64,000 bases of DNA from Lewinellaceae bacterium (GCA_020636275.1 JACJYD010000002.1:248001-312000); one strand, 5' to 3'; positions 23,000 through 31,226 are shown, counted from the stretch's first letter. The notes: a model not told the origin generated them from the sequence alone. A program made the numbers and translations.

Positions 23000-24037
23000 C
23001 TATTCCTGCCCATCAAACAACGTCCCCGTCCTCTGCGGCGGCACCACTCCCAAATGCTTGTACGCCTTCTCCGTTGCCGTTCGCCCGCGCGACGTGCGCT
23101 GGATGTAGCCTTCCATGATCAAAAAAGGCTCGTTGACCTCCTCGATCGTACCGGCTTCTTCCCCGACCGCCGTAGCGATGGTCGTCAGCCCCACGGGGCC
23201 GCCGGCGAATTTCTGAATGATCGCGCTGAGGATCCGGTTATCCATCTCGTCCAGCCCGTGCTCGTCGACGTTGAGGGCGGACAGGCCGTATTTCGCCATT
23301 TCTACGTCGATGGTGCCGTTGCCCTTGATTTGGGCGAAGTCGCGCACGCGGCGCAACAGGGAGTTGGCGATACGGGGAGTGCCCCGGCTGCGCCGGGCTA
23401 TTTCAGAAGCGCCTTCGTCCGTGATGGGCACGCCCAGGATGCCGGCCGAGCGGTGTACGATGTGAATGAGCGTTTTCGTATCGTAGTAATCCAGGTGGCA
23501 GACGATGCCGAAGCGGGCCCGCATCGGCGAGGTCAGCAAACCGCTGCGGGTGGTGGCGCCCACCAGGGTGAACGGGTTGAGCGACAGTTGAATGCTGCGC
23601 GCGCTGGGCCCGGAGTCGATCATGATGTCGATCCGGTAATCCTCCATAGCCGAGTAGAGGTATTCTTCCACCACCGTATTCAGGCGGTGGATCTCGTCGA
23701 TGAACAACACGTCGCCCGCTTCCAGGTTGGTCAGCAGGCCCGCCAAATCGCCCGGCTTCTCCAGCACGGGGCCGGAGCTCATCTTCAGGTTGGCGTTCAG
23801 TTCGTTGGCGATGATATAGGAAAGCGTGGTTTTGCCCAGGCCGGGTGGGCCGTGGAGCAATACATGGTCGAGGGCCTCGCCCCGCTGATTGGCAGCGGCG
23901 ATGAAGACCTTGAGGTTGTCGACGATCTTGGGTTGTCCGCTGAAGTCGGAAAGGACCTTCGGGCGCAGCGCCCGTTCGACCTGCCGGTCTTCGCTGGACA
24001 ATTCTTTACCACTCGGATCTAGATTGGGATTTTGCAT
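23000..24037 (-). CDS. ruvB: Holliday junction helicase RuvB
   Basis: A 345-residue AAA+ motor that drives branch migration with RuvA in recombination repair. The ATG at 24037 gives MQNPNLDPSG; the upstream frame to 24073 lies over the promoter. Walker A is GPPGLGKT (63-70) and Walker B LFIDEIHRLN (111-120); GATTRSGLLTSPMRARFG (sensor 1/Arg finger), RSRGTPRIANSLLRRVRDF and the winged-helix end IQRTSRGR are all present. It is convergent with the GT39 gene (8 bases between stops) and divergent from icd. Confidence 0.97.
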   Translation of the reverse strand: MQNPNLDPSGKELSSEDRQVERALRPKVLSDFSGQPKIVDNLKVFIAAANQRGEALDHVLLHGPPGLGKTTLSYIIANELNANLKMSSGPVLEKPGDLAGLLTNLEAGDVLFIDEIHRLNTVVEEYLYSAMEDYRIDIMIDSGPSARSIQLSLNPFTLVGATTRSGLLTSPMRARFGIVCHLDYYDTKTLIHIVHRSAGILGVPITDEGASEIARRSRGTPRIANSLLRRVRDFAQIKGNGTIDVEMAKYGLSALNVDEHGLDEMDNRILSAIIQKFAGGPVGLTTIATAVGEEAGTIEEVNEPFLIMEGYIQRTSRGRTATEKAYKHLGVVPPQRTGTLFDGQE

Positions 24038-24041
24038 GGTA

Positions 24042-24049
24042 CAAAAATA
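24042..24049 (-). promoter_or_regulatory. -7 promoter element abutting ruvB
   Basis: TATTTTTG on the minus strand matches TAnnTTTG and ends 4 bases before the ruvB ATG, predicting a leaderless or near-leaderless mRNA. It mirrors the icd -7 element across a central dyad. Confidence 0.5.
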
Positions 24050-24053
24050 ACGA

Positions 24054-24092
24054 AAAAAGGAGTGGGTGGGCACAGCCTGCCCATTCCTTTTT
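24054..24092. promoter_or_regulatory. Dyad centred between the divergent ruvB and icd promoters
   Basis: A 13-bp inverted repeat with one mismatch (24054-24066 with 24080-24092, AAAAAGGAGTGGG type) encloses a second 6-bp dyad TGGGCA/TGCCCA. Its centre (24073) lies within one base of the midpoint of the two divergent -7 boxes (24072.5), so it covers both -33 regions. It could be a shared operator; a terminator role is unlikely because neither promoter would transcribe it. Confidence 0.5.
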
Positions 24093-24095
24093 ATT

Positions 24096-24103
24096 TATCT
24101 TTG
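24096..24103 (+). promoter_or_regulatory. -7 promoter element for icd
   Basis: TATCTTTG matches TAnnTTTG, 66 bases before the icd ATG. Confidence 0.5.
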
Positions 24104-24169
24104 TGCCGCCATTTAAAAATCAATCACACCAACGATAATTTTGTGTGATACAAAATCTGTACTCCCATC

Positions 24170-25435
24170 ATGAATGGATCTAAAGTAACCATCGAAAACG
24201 GAAAACTGATCGTACCCAACGATCCCATCATTCCCTATATCGAAGGGGATGGTATCGGCCCGGATATCTGGGCAGCTTCCGAGCGCGTATTCGACGCCGC
24301 TGTTGAAAAAGCATACAATGGCCAGCGCAAGGTCTTCTGGACGGAAGTCCTCGCCGGCGAAAAAGCCTTCAACCAGACCGGAAGCTGGTTGCCCGACGAA
24401 ACCCTCGACCGCATTGCCGAATACCGCGTCGCCATCAAAGGCCCGCTGACCACACCGGTAGGTGGCGGTATCCGCTCGCTGAACGTGGCCCTGCGCCAAA
24501 AGCTCGACCTGTATGCCTGTGTGCGGCCGGTCCGTTATTTCAATGGTGTACCTTCGCCGGTTCGCCAGCCGGAACTGATCGACATGATCATTTTCCGCGA
24601 AAATACCGAAGATATCTACGCCGGGATCGAGTACCTCAACGGTACCCCGGAGGCCGATAAACTCAAGAAATTCCTGATCGATGAGATGGGTGTGAAGCAG
24701 ATCCGCTTCCCCAATACCGTATCCCTGGGTATCAAGCCGGTGTCGGTGGAAGGGACCGAACGCCTCGTTCGTTCCGCGATCGAATACGCCCTCGACAATA
24801 ACCTGCCCTCCCTGACCATCGTGCACAAAGGGAATATCATGAAGTTTACCGAAGGTAAATTCAAGGAGTGGGGCTATGCCGTCGCCGAGCGCGAATATGG
24901 CGACAAGGTCTTCACCTGGGCACAATACGACCGCATTGCCGCCGAAAAAGGCAGCGACGCCGCCAATGCCGCACAAAAAGAAGCCCTCGCCAAAGGCGCG
25001 CTCCTCGTCAAGGACGTCATCGCCGATGCTTTCCTGCAGCAGATCCTGACCCGTCCGAACGAGTACTCGGCTATTGCTACGCTCAACCTCAACGGCGACT
25101 ACATCTCGGATGCGCTCGCTGCACAGGTGGGCGGTATCGGTATCGCTCCGGGCGCCAACATCAACTACGAATCGGGAATGGCGATCTTTGAAGCCACGCA
25201 CGGTACGGCCCCCAAATACGCCGGTCTGGACAAAGTGAATCCCAGCTCGGTCATTCTCTCCGGGGAGATGATGTTCCGCTATATGGGCTGGAAAGAGGTG
25301 GCCGACCTCATCATGAAAGGCGTGGAAGGCGCTATCGGCAAGAAACGCGTGACCTATGATTTCCATCGCCTGATGGAGGGCGCTACCCTCCTGAAGTGCT
25401 CCGAGTTCGGATCGGAGATCATCGCGAATATGTAA
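24170..25435 (+). CDS. icd: Isocitrate dehydrogenase (NADP+)
   Basis: A 421-residue homodimeric-type ICDH that makes 2-oxoglutarate and NADPH in the TCA cycle. YIEGDGIGPDIW opens the fold, GVPSPVRQPELIDM contains the substrate/regulatory serine (S129, equivalent to the AceK-phosphorylated serine of E. coli), and IIFRENTEDIYAGIEY, NLNGDYISDALAAQVGGIG and FEATHGTAPKYAG are family signatures. No aceK is in the window. A strong terminator follows directly, and the gene is a single-gene unit divergent from ruvB. Confidence 0.96.
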   Translation: MNGSKVTIENGKLIVPNDPIIPYIEGDGIGPDIWAASERVFDAAVEKAYNGQRKVFWTEVLAGEKAFNQTGSWLPDETLDRIAEYRVAIKGPLTTPVGGGIRSLNVALRQKLDLYACVRPVRYFNGVPSPVRQPELIDMIIFRENTEDIYAGIEYLNGTPEADKLKKFLIDEMGVKQIRFPNTVSLGIKPVSVEGTERLVRSAIEYALDNNLPSLTIVHKGNIMKFTEGKFKEWGYAVAEREYGDKVFTWAQYDRIAAEKGSDAANAAQKEALAKGALLVKDVIADAFLQQILTRPNEYSAIATLNLNGDYISDALAAQVGGIGIAPGANINYESGMAIFEATHGTAPKYAGLDKVNPSSVILSGEMMFRYMGWKEVADLIMKGVEGAIGKKRVTYDFHRLMEGATLLKCSEFGSEIIANM

Positions 25436-25436
25436 G

Positions 25437-25475
25437 AAAAAAAGAAGGCGGGCACTTGGCCCGCCTTCTTTTTTT
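25437..25475. terminator. Bidirectional terminator between icd and the 2TM genes
   Basis: A 17-bp perfect stem (25437-25453 with 25459-25475) has the core GAAGGCGGGC, a 5-base loop and seven A/T on each side. It lies between convergent genes, overlapping the stop of the minus-strand 2TM gene. Confidence 0.92.
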
Positions 25476-25845
25476 ATACGAGTTCGTCGTCTATGTAATT
25501 TTTCTCCTTTTCCATTTGGGGGAGCTCCAGTTTTTCTTCCTCCTCCGGTTCATCCAGGTTGAGTTCCTGCGCGCGCTCCTTCAGGCGCAAAGCTTCCCGC
25601 TTGAGCGCTTTTTCCTCCCAATCCTTACTGAAACCGGGATACCCGAATACGTCGAAGTAATGAAAAGCCAGGCCTAGCCCCCAGCCCGCAATGGGAAAAA
25701 ACGCCCACAGGTAACCGGGCGAGGTGAACAGGTTGAGGGCCACGAGGAAAATGCTGGTGATGGCCCAGGACCAGAAATGAGCCCAAAAGTCTTTGACTTT
25801 TTTCACCCGTTTTTTGGCTTCCTTGATATATGCTTCTTCTTTCAT
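25474..25845 (-). CDS. 2TM domain protein (copy 2 of a tandem pair)
   Basis: A 123-residue membrane protein matching the 2TM domain: a basic N-terminal helix (EAKKRVKKVKDFWAHFWSW), two helices (ITSIFLVALNLF and LWAFFPIAGWGLGLAFHYF), then the conserved VFGYPGFSKDWEEKA and a long acidic tail. The family is common in Bacteroidota and of unknown function; some 2TM domains are fused to LytTR regulators. It starts 2 bases after the stop of its paralogue, so the two are certainly co-transcribed. Confidence 0.8.
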   Translation of the reverse strand: MKEEAYIKEAKKRVKKVKDFWAHFWSWAITSIFLVALNLFTSPGYLWAFFPIAGWGLGLAFHYFDVFGYPGFSKDWEEKALKREALRLKERAQELNLDEPEEEEKLELPQMEKEKNYIDDELV

Positions 25846-25847
25846 CG

Positions 25848-26252
25848 CTATACGAGGTCTTGTTCGTCATAGTTTTTTCGCAACTCCTTCAACTCCAGGG
25901 ACTCGTCCTTGACAGGCGGGAGCGGAGCCGTCATTTCTTCCTCCTTTTCCACGATGCGTTTTCCACGAATGCGCTCCATCTCCTTCTCGATCTCCTCATC
26001 CTCCCACTCCGGGGTGAGGATATTGGTGCCGGGAATGCCGAATACCCGGACGTAGTGGAAGGCCAGGCCCATTCCCCAAAAGAGCGTGGCGGGGAGAAAG
26101 TCAAAGGGGTCACCATCGAGCATCATGATGATCGACATGACGACGTTGACGATCACAAAGGCTTTTAAATGGTTGAAAAAGCGCTTTTTTTTCTGTACCC
26201 GCCGCTTTGCAAGCAGGTAATACCGTTCATCTGTTTCGTTTGGTCTATCCAC
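25848..26252 (-). CDS. 2TM domain protein (copy 1 of a tandem pair)
   Basis: A 134-residue paralogue of the next gene, with the same plan: basic AKRRVQKKKRFFNHLKAF, two hydrophobic helices (VIVNVVMSIIMML and ATLFWGMGLAFHYV), then VFGIPGTNILTPEWEDEEIEKE and an acidic tail. The shared GLAFHY...VFGxPG core and the adjacency indicate local duplication. The function is unknown. An imperfect -7 box (CAAAAATG on the plus strand near 26286) lies upstream. Confidence 0.8.
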   Translation of the reverse strand: MDRPNETDERYYLLAKRRVQKKKRFFNHLKAFVIVNVVMSIIMMLDGDPFDFLPATLFWGMGLAFHYVRVFGIPGTNILTPEWEDEEIEKEMERIRGKRIVEKEEEMTAPLPPVKDESLELKELRKNYDEQDLV

Positions 26253-26381
26253 GTATCAATTTTCTTTGAGAAGAATACAGCGCAAAAATGAATTTTAAAA
26301 CGCTTTACTAAATAAGGGGCCTTCGACCTAAATGTCAAATTCTTTCGATTAAAGATGCATTTTTCAGCATTTTTAAAAAAT

Positions 26382-26768
26382 TTATTCGGAAGTAGAGGGT
26401 GCTTCTACCGCGTTTTTCTTTTTGATCATTTGCCGGCCCAGATTCGCCGTCAAGGCGCCAAGCCCTGCCAAGAGCCCGCCCAGCAAACCCGTGATCAGCT
26501 CCATGCCCAATGCCGGAATGCCCCCGAACAACTGCCCCATTCGCCCGGCCAGCAGGTCGTGGTTCAGCGTGCTGAGGTAGTAGGACATGCCCCACCACAA
26601 CAACAGCCCCGCTAAAAAACCGGCCAGAAAGGAATAAATGCTGTGCGTGTTGTAAAAGATCAGGCCTATCAAAAAAGCGATGGGAGCGATCACCCACCAC
26701 CAGGGCAGGAAGAACTGGGCCGCGAAGCCAATGAGCAGGGTCAGAAAGAATTGGAAAAAGAGATTCAT
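26382..26768 (-). CDS. Small membrane protein of unknown function
   Basis: A 128-residue protein with four predicted transmembrane helices (starting LFFQFFLTLLIGFAAQFFL; PIAFLIGLIFY; IYSFLAGFLAGLLLWW; ELITGLLGGLLAGLGALTAN) and a short basic C-terminal tail (GRQMIKKKN). I recognise no family with confidence. It lies 48 bases downstream of the penicillin-acylase homologue on the same strand. Confidence 0.6.
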   Translation of the reverse strand: MNLFFQFFLTLLIGFAAQFFLPWWWVIAPIAFLIGLIFYNTHSIYSFLAGFLAGLLLWWGMSYYLSTLNHDLLAGRMGQLFGGIPALGMELITGLLGGLLAGLGALTANLGRQMIKKKNAVEAPSTSE

Positions 26769-26816
26769 CGAAATAGTGGTTGTTGATTCCGTTAGGACGC
26801 CAAACCTGGCGCCTCT

Positions 26817-29249
26817 CTACCCCCCCGGCACAAAGGCCCCTTCACACAGCACCTCCTGCCGGTTGTCGTCGGCAGAACTCATAAAAAACAAGGGGTAATA
26901 GAGCCCTTCGGCCCAGGTCTGGAGGAAATTGTCGTAATAAAAACTGCCCGGATTGCCGGATTGGCCGCCGGGATATACTCCGTAGGCTTTTACTTCAGGC
27001 CCCATCTCGACCACCATTCGCCAGGAAGGGCCGTTGCCCGACCGGGTGGCGTTCAAGGCCTCCGGATAACCGCCCGCGCGTAGCGGTGGAGCGGAGAAGG
27101 CGGGAATGCGCGCCAGGTGGTTGATCTGAACCGGATGATGCTTGCCCCAGTCGTAATCCACCTCGCCGAGGTGCTCGCGGAGCTTCCCGATCGCTTGCTG
27201 GAATGCGATGGTCACGGTTTGCGTGGGAGATTCCCGCTCCGGGGTGGTCTCGATATCCCAAAAGGTATTCATGGGGTCCGATCGCAAAAGGGTTACCGTT
27301 TCCCATTTTTCGGGGTGAAGAACCGCCAGGGTGTCGCCGGCGTGGTAAAATTCGTCCCAAAGGGTGGAATCCAGCGAATTCCACCACTCATCGAAAAGAA
27401 TGGGAGCGACCTCATCTACATTGAATGTGAATTTCCAGTTTTCGAGCAACTGGATCATTCCCATTTCGATGGCGCTCAGGTGAGTTTGGTCGAGGTAGCG
27501 GAGCATTAAGGGCAGGGCCTCTTCAGCCAGGATGCTGTAATTGCTGGTTTGCAGGTCCATCATGGTATACAGGCTGAAACGGTCGTCTTCCGCCAGCTTT
27601 CGGTCGAGATAGCGCCCCCGGTAAGTGTTGAATTTGCCGTTGTAATAGTGGGGGTACTCCGGACCTGCGGAAAGCTGATTGGCCGATTCGACAAAACCGC
27701 GGACCGGATTTTTCATGCGCGGCAATTCTTCGAAGGGGATGTAGTCCGTCCAGAAATTTGCCGAGGTATTTCCCATCTGAATGAACCGGCCCTGTTCGGC
27801 CTTTTTGTCCGGGTACTTTCCGGTGACGGTAATGGCGATATCGCCATTGCTGCTGGCAAAGACCATATTCTGGCCCGGGAAATGGTATCCGCGCGAGTAT
27901 CGTTGGAATTCGTCGTAGTTGTGGGCGGCGTTGATGCCCAGCAGGAAGCCAAGTTCGGAGGCGTTGGGTTCTTCGATAGCGGCCCAGCGCATGGCCAGGT
28001 CGCGCTTCGGATCTTTCCGGTCCTGGTAAACTACCGGTCCCCAGTGGGTATAGGTGATCGTGTCGAGCACCGGCTTTCTTCCTTTCACCTGGATCGTTTC
28101 CACCACTTGCTCGGCAGCCCTTTCTTCGCCGTCAAATACATAGTGGGTCTTATCCGGACCCGTCCATTGCACCTGGTACCAGTCGAGCACATCGTGGCTG
28201 GCGTTGGTCCAGCCCCAGGCCACATTTTCATTGAATCCCAGGACGACGCCCGGAAGGCCGGGCAGGCTGACCCCGTAGACGTTCATGTCGGGGGTGTGGA
28301 GCTGGATCTCCATCCACAGGGAAGGCAGGTTGAGCGGCAGGTGGGGGTCGTTGCAGAGGATCGGATTGCCCGAACTCGTCTTCGAGGCGCTGACGGCCCA
28401 GTTGTTGCTCCCGATGTCGCGGGGCGATTCCTGCAGGAAGGGGACATCCCAATACCCCGTGGTCCCGGCAGGTGTTTGCAGGGAAGGGGGAGGGGAGAGG
28501 GTGTCGACCAGCCGGCAGGAGTCGGGTACGATAACCGATTCGTTCGGAGGCCGCTCAGGGAAGAGCTGGTTGAAAATATCGCTCCCCAGCCAATTGAGCG
28601 TGTTGGTGCTCTCCACATCTTCTTCTTTAAAGCACAGCAAGGCGGTGTTGAGCTTCAGGACCAGGGCGGTTTTCAGCGGCTCCCAGGGTTCCGGCGCGTA
28701 GTTGAGGATCTTGAACTCGACCGGGTAATCCCTGGGTTTCAACTGGCTGATATAGGCGTTGATCCCTTCGGTATAGGCCAGCAACATGGCGAGGGTATCG
28801 GGGGTATTATTCCAGGCTTTCAGCGCATTTTGGGCCCCGCGAGGCAAGCCCCGCCGCCGTTGAAAGCGGTCGTATTCGATGGTGCGGTCGCCGATGATCT
28901 CCGACAGGCGCCCCGCTCCGCTCCGGGCTGCCATATCCAGTTGCCAGAGGCGGAATTTGGCGGTGAGGTAGCCTTGTACCATCAGGGCGTCTTTGGTGTT
29001 TCCGGCAAAAATATGCGGCACCATCCGGCTGTCGTAAACGACTTTTGCAGGTTCGGAAAGGCCGGGCAGGTGGATCTGTTCTGCAGGGTATTCGCCCATT
29101 GCTTCCGCATTTTGCCAAAAACCGGTAAAGGGGCAGAGCAAATTCCCCAGAGGGGGGATCGAAGCCAGGCCCAGGGGATCGGAGGTGTTGAGCAGCCAGA
29201 CCAGGCCCGCCGAAAGAAATAAGGACAAAAAGAACTTGAAGTACCGCAT
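26817..29249 (-). CDS. Penicillin acylase family N-terminal nucleophile hydrolase
   Basis: An 810-residue Ntn-hydrolase with an N-terminal membrane or signal segment (FFLSLFLSAGLVWLL). I start at 29249; the longer frame overlaps the upstream gene. The alpha-chain part spans ~40-260 (DSRMVPHIFAGNTKDALMVQ). The nucleophile is predicted to be S281 at the GSNNWAV junction, where self-cleavage would free the beta chain, followed by NDPHLPLNLPSLWME and VVLGFNENVAWGWTN. Family members hydrolyse penicillin G, acyl-homoserine lactones or other amides; the substrate here is open. It follows the 29.3-kb membrane gene by 11 bases. Confidence 0.88.
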   Translation of the reverse strand: MRYFKFFLSLFLSAGLVWLLNTSDPLGLASIPPLGNLLCPFTGFWQNAEAMGEYPAEQIHLPGLSEPAKVVYDSRMVPHIFAGNTKDALMVQGYLTAKFRLWQLDMAARSGAGRLSEIIGDRTIEYDRFQRRRGLPRGAQNALKAWNNTPDTLAMLLAYTEGINAYISQLKPRDYPVEFKILNYAPEPWEPLKTALVLKLNTALLCFKEEDVESTNTLNWLGSDIFNQLFPERPPNESVIVPDSCRLVDTLSPPPSLQTPAGTTGYWDVPFLQESPRDIGSNNWAVSASKTSSGNPILCNDPHLPLNLPSLWMEIQLHTPDMNVYGVSLPGLPGVVLGFNENVAWGWTNASHDVLDWYQVQWTGPDKTHYVFDGEERAAEQVVETIQVKGRKPVLDTITYTHWGPVVYQDRKDPKRDLAMRWAAIEEPNASELGFLLGINAAHNYDEFQRYSRGYHFPGQNMVFASSNGDIAITVTGKYPDKKAEQGRFIQMGNTSANFWTDYIPFEELPRMKNPVRGFVESANQLSAGPEYPHYYNGKFNTYRGRYLDRKLAEDDRFSLYTMMDLQTSNYSILAEEALPLMLRYLDQTHLSAIEMGMIQLLENWKFTFNVDEVAPILFDEWWNSLDSTLWDEFYHAGDTLAVLHPEKWETVTLLRSDPMNTFWDIETTPERESPTQTVTIAFQQAIGKLREHLGEVDYDWGKHHPVQINHLARIPAFSAPPLRAGGYPEALNATRSGNGPSWRMVVEMGPEVKAYGVYPGGQSGNPGSFYYDNFLQTWAEGLYYPLFFMSSADDNRQEVLCEGAFVPGG

Positions 29250-29260
29250 GGTATCTTTTT

Positions 29261-29794
29261 TTACAAATACAACCCCGCCTCCGTTTTGATCGCCAATTGC
29301 GCCGTCTCGGTAGCGGTGGTTTCCTGCATGTCCAGGTAATTGAGCAGGGTACCGGCCAGTTCTTCCGCCGGCGCCTTGGGATCGACCTTTTCGGCGATGC
29401 CGTTGATGATGGTCTCCGTATCTTGCCGGGCTGCCCGGAGGATGGACCACAATTTGTCGGAAACGTAGACCCGCTGGGTGACGTTGTGCTCGAATTCCTG
29501 TTGGATGGCCAGCAGCAGGGCTACCCGCAGCGCACCGGCCGTCGAATTCTGCGCCCGGAGTCGAAACAACAGATTGGGAATGGAGATCCGCTCGATCAGC
29601 AGGGACAGGCGCTCATAGGCCTGCAGGCGTATGGGCAGGGTGACGCCTTGCTGCCGTTGCTTGAATTCAAGGCTTTGTATTTGCAATTGCTTCTGCAAAA
29701 ATTCCTTGAGCAAAAAATAGATCGTGAGAAAGACGATCAGAGCAGGAACGGTGATCTTTACAATTTCCAGTATTACAGCTAACCAGGTAGGCAT
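29261..29794 (-). CDS. Membrane-anchored protein of unknown function
   Basis: A 177-residue protein with one N-terminal transmembrane helix (ILEIVKITVPALIVFLTIYF) and a long helical cytoplasmic domain containing PIRLQAYERLSLLIERI and LLAIQQEFEHNVTQRVYVS. I have seen similar proteins as conserved hypotheticals in Bacteroidota (possibly DUF7935; not certain). It precedes the penicillin-acylase gene by 11 bases and is divergent from the IscA-type gene. Confidence 0.65.
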   Translation of the reverse strand: MPTWLAVILEIVKITVPALIVFLTIYFLLKEFLQKQLQIQSLEFKQRQQGVTLPIRLQAYERLSLLIERISIPNLLFRLRAQNSTAGALRVALLLAIQQEFEHNVTQRVYVSDKLWSILRAARQDTETIINGIAEKVDPKAPAEELAGTLLNYLDMQETTATETAQLAIKTEAGLYL

Positions 29795-29886
29795 GGATCA
29801 TTATTTAAAACCATAAAGGTAATCACTTTATTCCGGTCAACTAATCGACCCGGACGGTTGTTTATGCAACAAAACGAGGATTTTTT

Positions 29887-29894
29887 TATTTTTG
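29887..29894 (+). promoter_or_regulatory. -7 promoter element for the IscA-type gene
   Basis: TATTTTTG matches TAnnTTTG and lies 18 bases upstream of the ATG at 29913. A TTG at 29858-29860 is 26 bases away, longer than usual. Confidence 0.45.
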
Positions 29895-29912
29895 TCCAAA
29901 AGGATAGTAGAT

Positions 29913-30269
29913 ATGAGCGATTCAAAGACCCAAGTCAGTGTCCAGCCCATTACCCTGACCAACGCCGCCGTCCGGGAGCTGGTGAAGATCATGCAGGACC
30001 AACAGATCCCCGGGGACCACGGTCTGCGGGTCGGAGTGAAAGGAGGCGGATGCTCCGGATTCTCCTACATTCTCGGCTTCGACAAGCCCATGGATGACGA
30101 TGATATCTTCGAAGTCAACGGCATCCGGGTATTGATGCAGAAAGCGCATGCCATATATCTTTTAGGCATGGAGATCGATTGGGTGGAAGGGTTGAACAAC
30201 CGGGGATTCTCTTTCAATAACCCCAATGCGACGGATACCTGCGGCTGCGGTACGTCCTTTTCGGCCTGA
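29913..30269 (+). CDS. Iron-sulfur cluster carrier, IscA/ErpA/SufA family
   Basis: A 118-residue A-type carrier. The three cluster-binding cysteines are present: C47 in VKGGGCSGF, and C110 and C112 in TCGCGTSF near the C-terminus. IRVLMQKAHAIYLLGMEIDWV and GFSFNNPNA are typical. It passes Fe-S clusters to target enzymes. The ATG at 29913 gives the usual start; a TTG at 29892 would add seven residues over the promoter. No suf/isc genes are next to it. Confidence 0.93.
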   Translation: MSDSKTQVSVQPITLTNAAVRELVKIMQDQQIPGDHGLRVGVKGGGCSGFSYILGFDKPMDDDDIFEVNGIRVLMQKAHAIYLLGMEIDWVEGLNNRGFSFNNPNATDTCGCGTSFSA

Positions 30270-30295
30270 TTTCTTTTTTCCTGCCAATTCTGTGT

Positions 30296-30303
30296 TATTT
30301 TTG
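30296..30303 (+). promoter_or_regulatory. -7 promoter element for the mannosyltransferase gene
   Basis: TATTTTTG matches TAnnTTTG, 62 bases before the TTG start codon of the glycosyltransferase. Confidence 0.4.
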
Positions 30304-30365
30304 TCCCGAAATAAATACCGCCAGGCGCCAGGCGGCAAACCGAAACCACCCTTATTGCAAAGATC

Positions 30366-31097
30366 TTGGCAGACAGACTAGTCATTATTCCAACCTATAA
30401 CGAGCGGGAGAACGTCGTGCGGATGATCGACACGGTTCTCCAGTTGCCCGGTGATTTTCACATCCTCATCGTCGATGACGGATCGCCGGACGGTACCGCT
30501 CAGCTCGTCCGCCAACGACAATCCCAATATCCGGACCGGCTCTTTCTGCTCGAACGCGCCGGCAAACTTGGACTGGGAACCGCTTATATCGCAGGCTTCC
30601 GCTGGGGCCTGGAGCGCCATTACGAGTATTTCTTCGAAATGGACTGTGATTTTTCCCACCACCCCGAAGATCTCATCCGCCTCCATGCTGCCCTGGAGGG
30701 CAAAAAAGGCGACCTCGCCGTGGGCTCCCGGTATATCCGAGGCGGCAAACTGGAAAACTGGCCCCTCGGCCGCATCCTCCTCTCCTTCGGCGCTTCCCTC
30801 TACGTGCGCTTCATAACCTGGATGCCGGTGAAAGACCCTACTGCCGGCTTCGTCTGTTACACCCGCCGCGTGCTCGAAAGGATCGACCTCGGCAAGATCC
30901 GTTTCATCGGATACGCTTTTCAGATCGAAATGAAATTTGCCTCCCGGCAACTCGGCTTCCAGATCGTCGAGATCCCCATCACTTTCACCGATCGGGTGGA
31001 AGGTTCCTCCAAAATGTCAAAAGGCATCGTAAAAGAAGCGATCCTCGGCGTGTTGCAAATGCGCTGGAGAGGGTTCTTTTCGTCGTATGCGTATTAG
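30366..31097 (+). CDS. Polyprenol monophosphomannose synthase-like glycosyltransferase (GT2)
   Basis: A 243-residue GT-A enzyme without a membrane domain, like bacterial Dpm1/Ppm1. The N-terminal strand LVIIPTYNERENV, the DDGSPDGT nucleotide site, AGKLGLGTAYIAGF, the catalytic EMDCDFSHHPED and GSRYIRGG are all present. It would transfer mannose or another hexose to polyprenyl phosphate, making a donor for GT39-type transferases such as the one at 21.5 kb (inference). The frame has no ATG before LVIIPTYN; the only plausible start is TTG at 30366. Confidence 0.85.
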   Translation: MADRLVIIPTYNERENVVRMIDTVLQLPGDFHILIVDDGSPDGTAQLVRQRQSQYPDRLFLLERAGKLGLGTAYIAGFRWGLERHYEYFFEMDCDFSHHPEDLIRLHAALEGKKGDLAVGSRYIRGGKLENWPLGRILLSFGASLYVRFITWMPVKDPTAGFVCYTRRVLERIDLGKIRFIGYAFQIEMKFASRQLGFQIVEIPITFTDRVEGSSKMSKGIVKEAILGVLQMRWRGFFSSYAY

Positions 31098-31151
31098 AGT
31101 GAAGGGTGAAGGGTGAATAGAGAAATTCACTTCACTTTTCACCCTTCACTC
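31097..31151. repeat. GTGAAGG repeat forming a 14-bp inverted repeat
   Basis: A short-period tract (GAGTGAAGGGTGAAGGGTGAA) overlaps the mannosyltransferase stop and is mirrored downstream: 31097-31110 pairs exactly with 31138-31151, and more TTCACCCTTC copies continue to about 31170. It could terminate the upstream transcript. The low-complexity, multi-copy makeup looks like a slipped mini-repeat. Confidence 0.6.
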
Positions 31152-31172
31152 TTCACTCTTTCACCCTTCTCC

Positions 31173-31202
31173 GTGTCACAAAGTGGGAAAAGGTGCACGG
31201 AA
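31173..31202 (+). promoter_or_regulatory. Distal MraZ-box-like array (three decamers)
   Basis: GTG occurs at exact 10-base steps at 31173, 31183 and 31193 (GTGTCACAAA, GTGGGAAAAG, GTGCACGGAA). The central unit contains TGGGA, the E. coli MraZ box core, and is preceded by AAA as in the Mycoplasma AAAGTG(T/G) box. It lies about 200 bases upstream of mraZ. Confidence 0.5.
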
Positions 31203-31226
31203 TATTTTCCATAAAATTCACAGTGT

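Noticed and set aside
24054..24092. Reading the ruvB/icd dyad as a transcription terminator
   Set aside because: Both promoters point away from it, so neither transcript would pass through; a DNA-level role is more likely.
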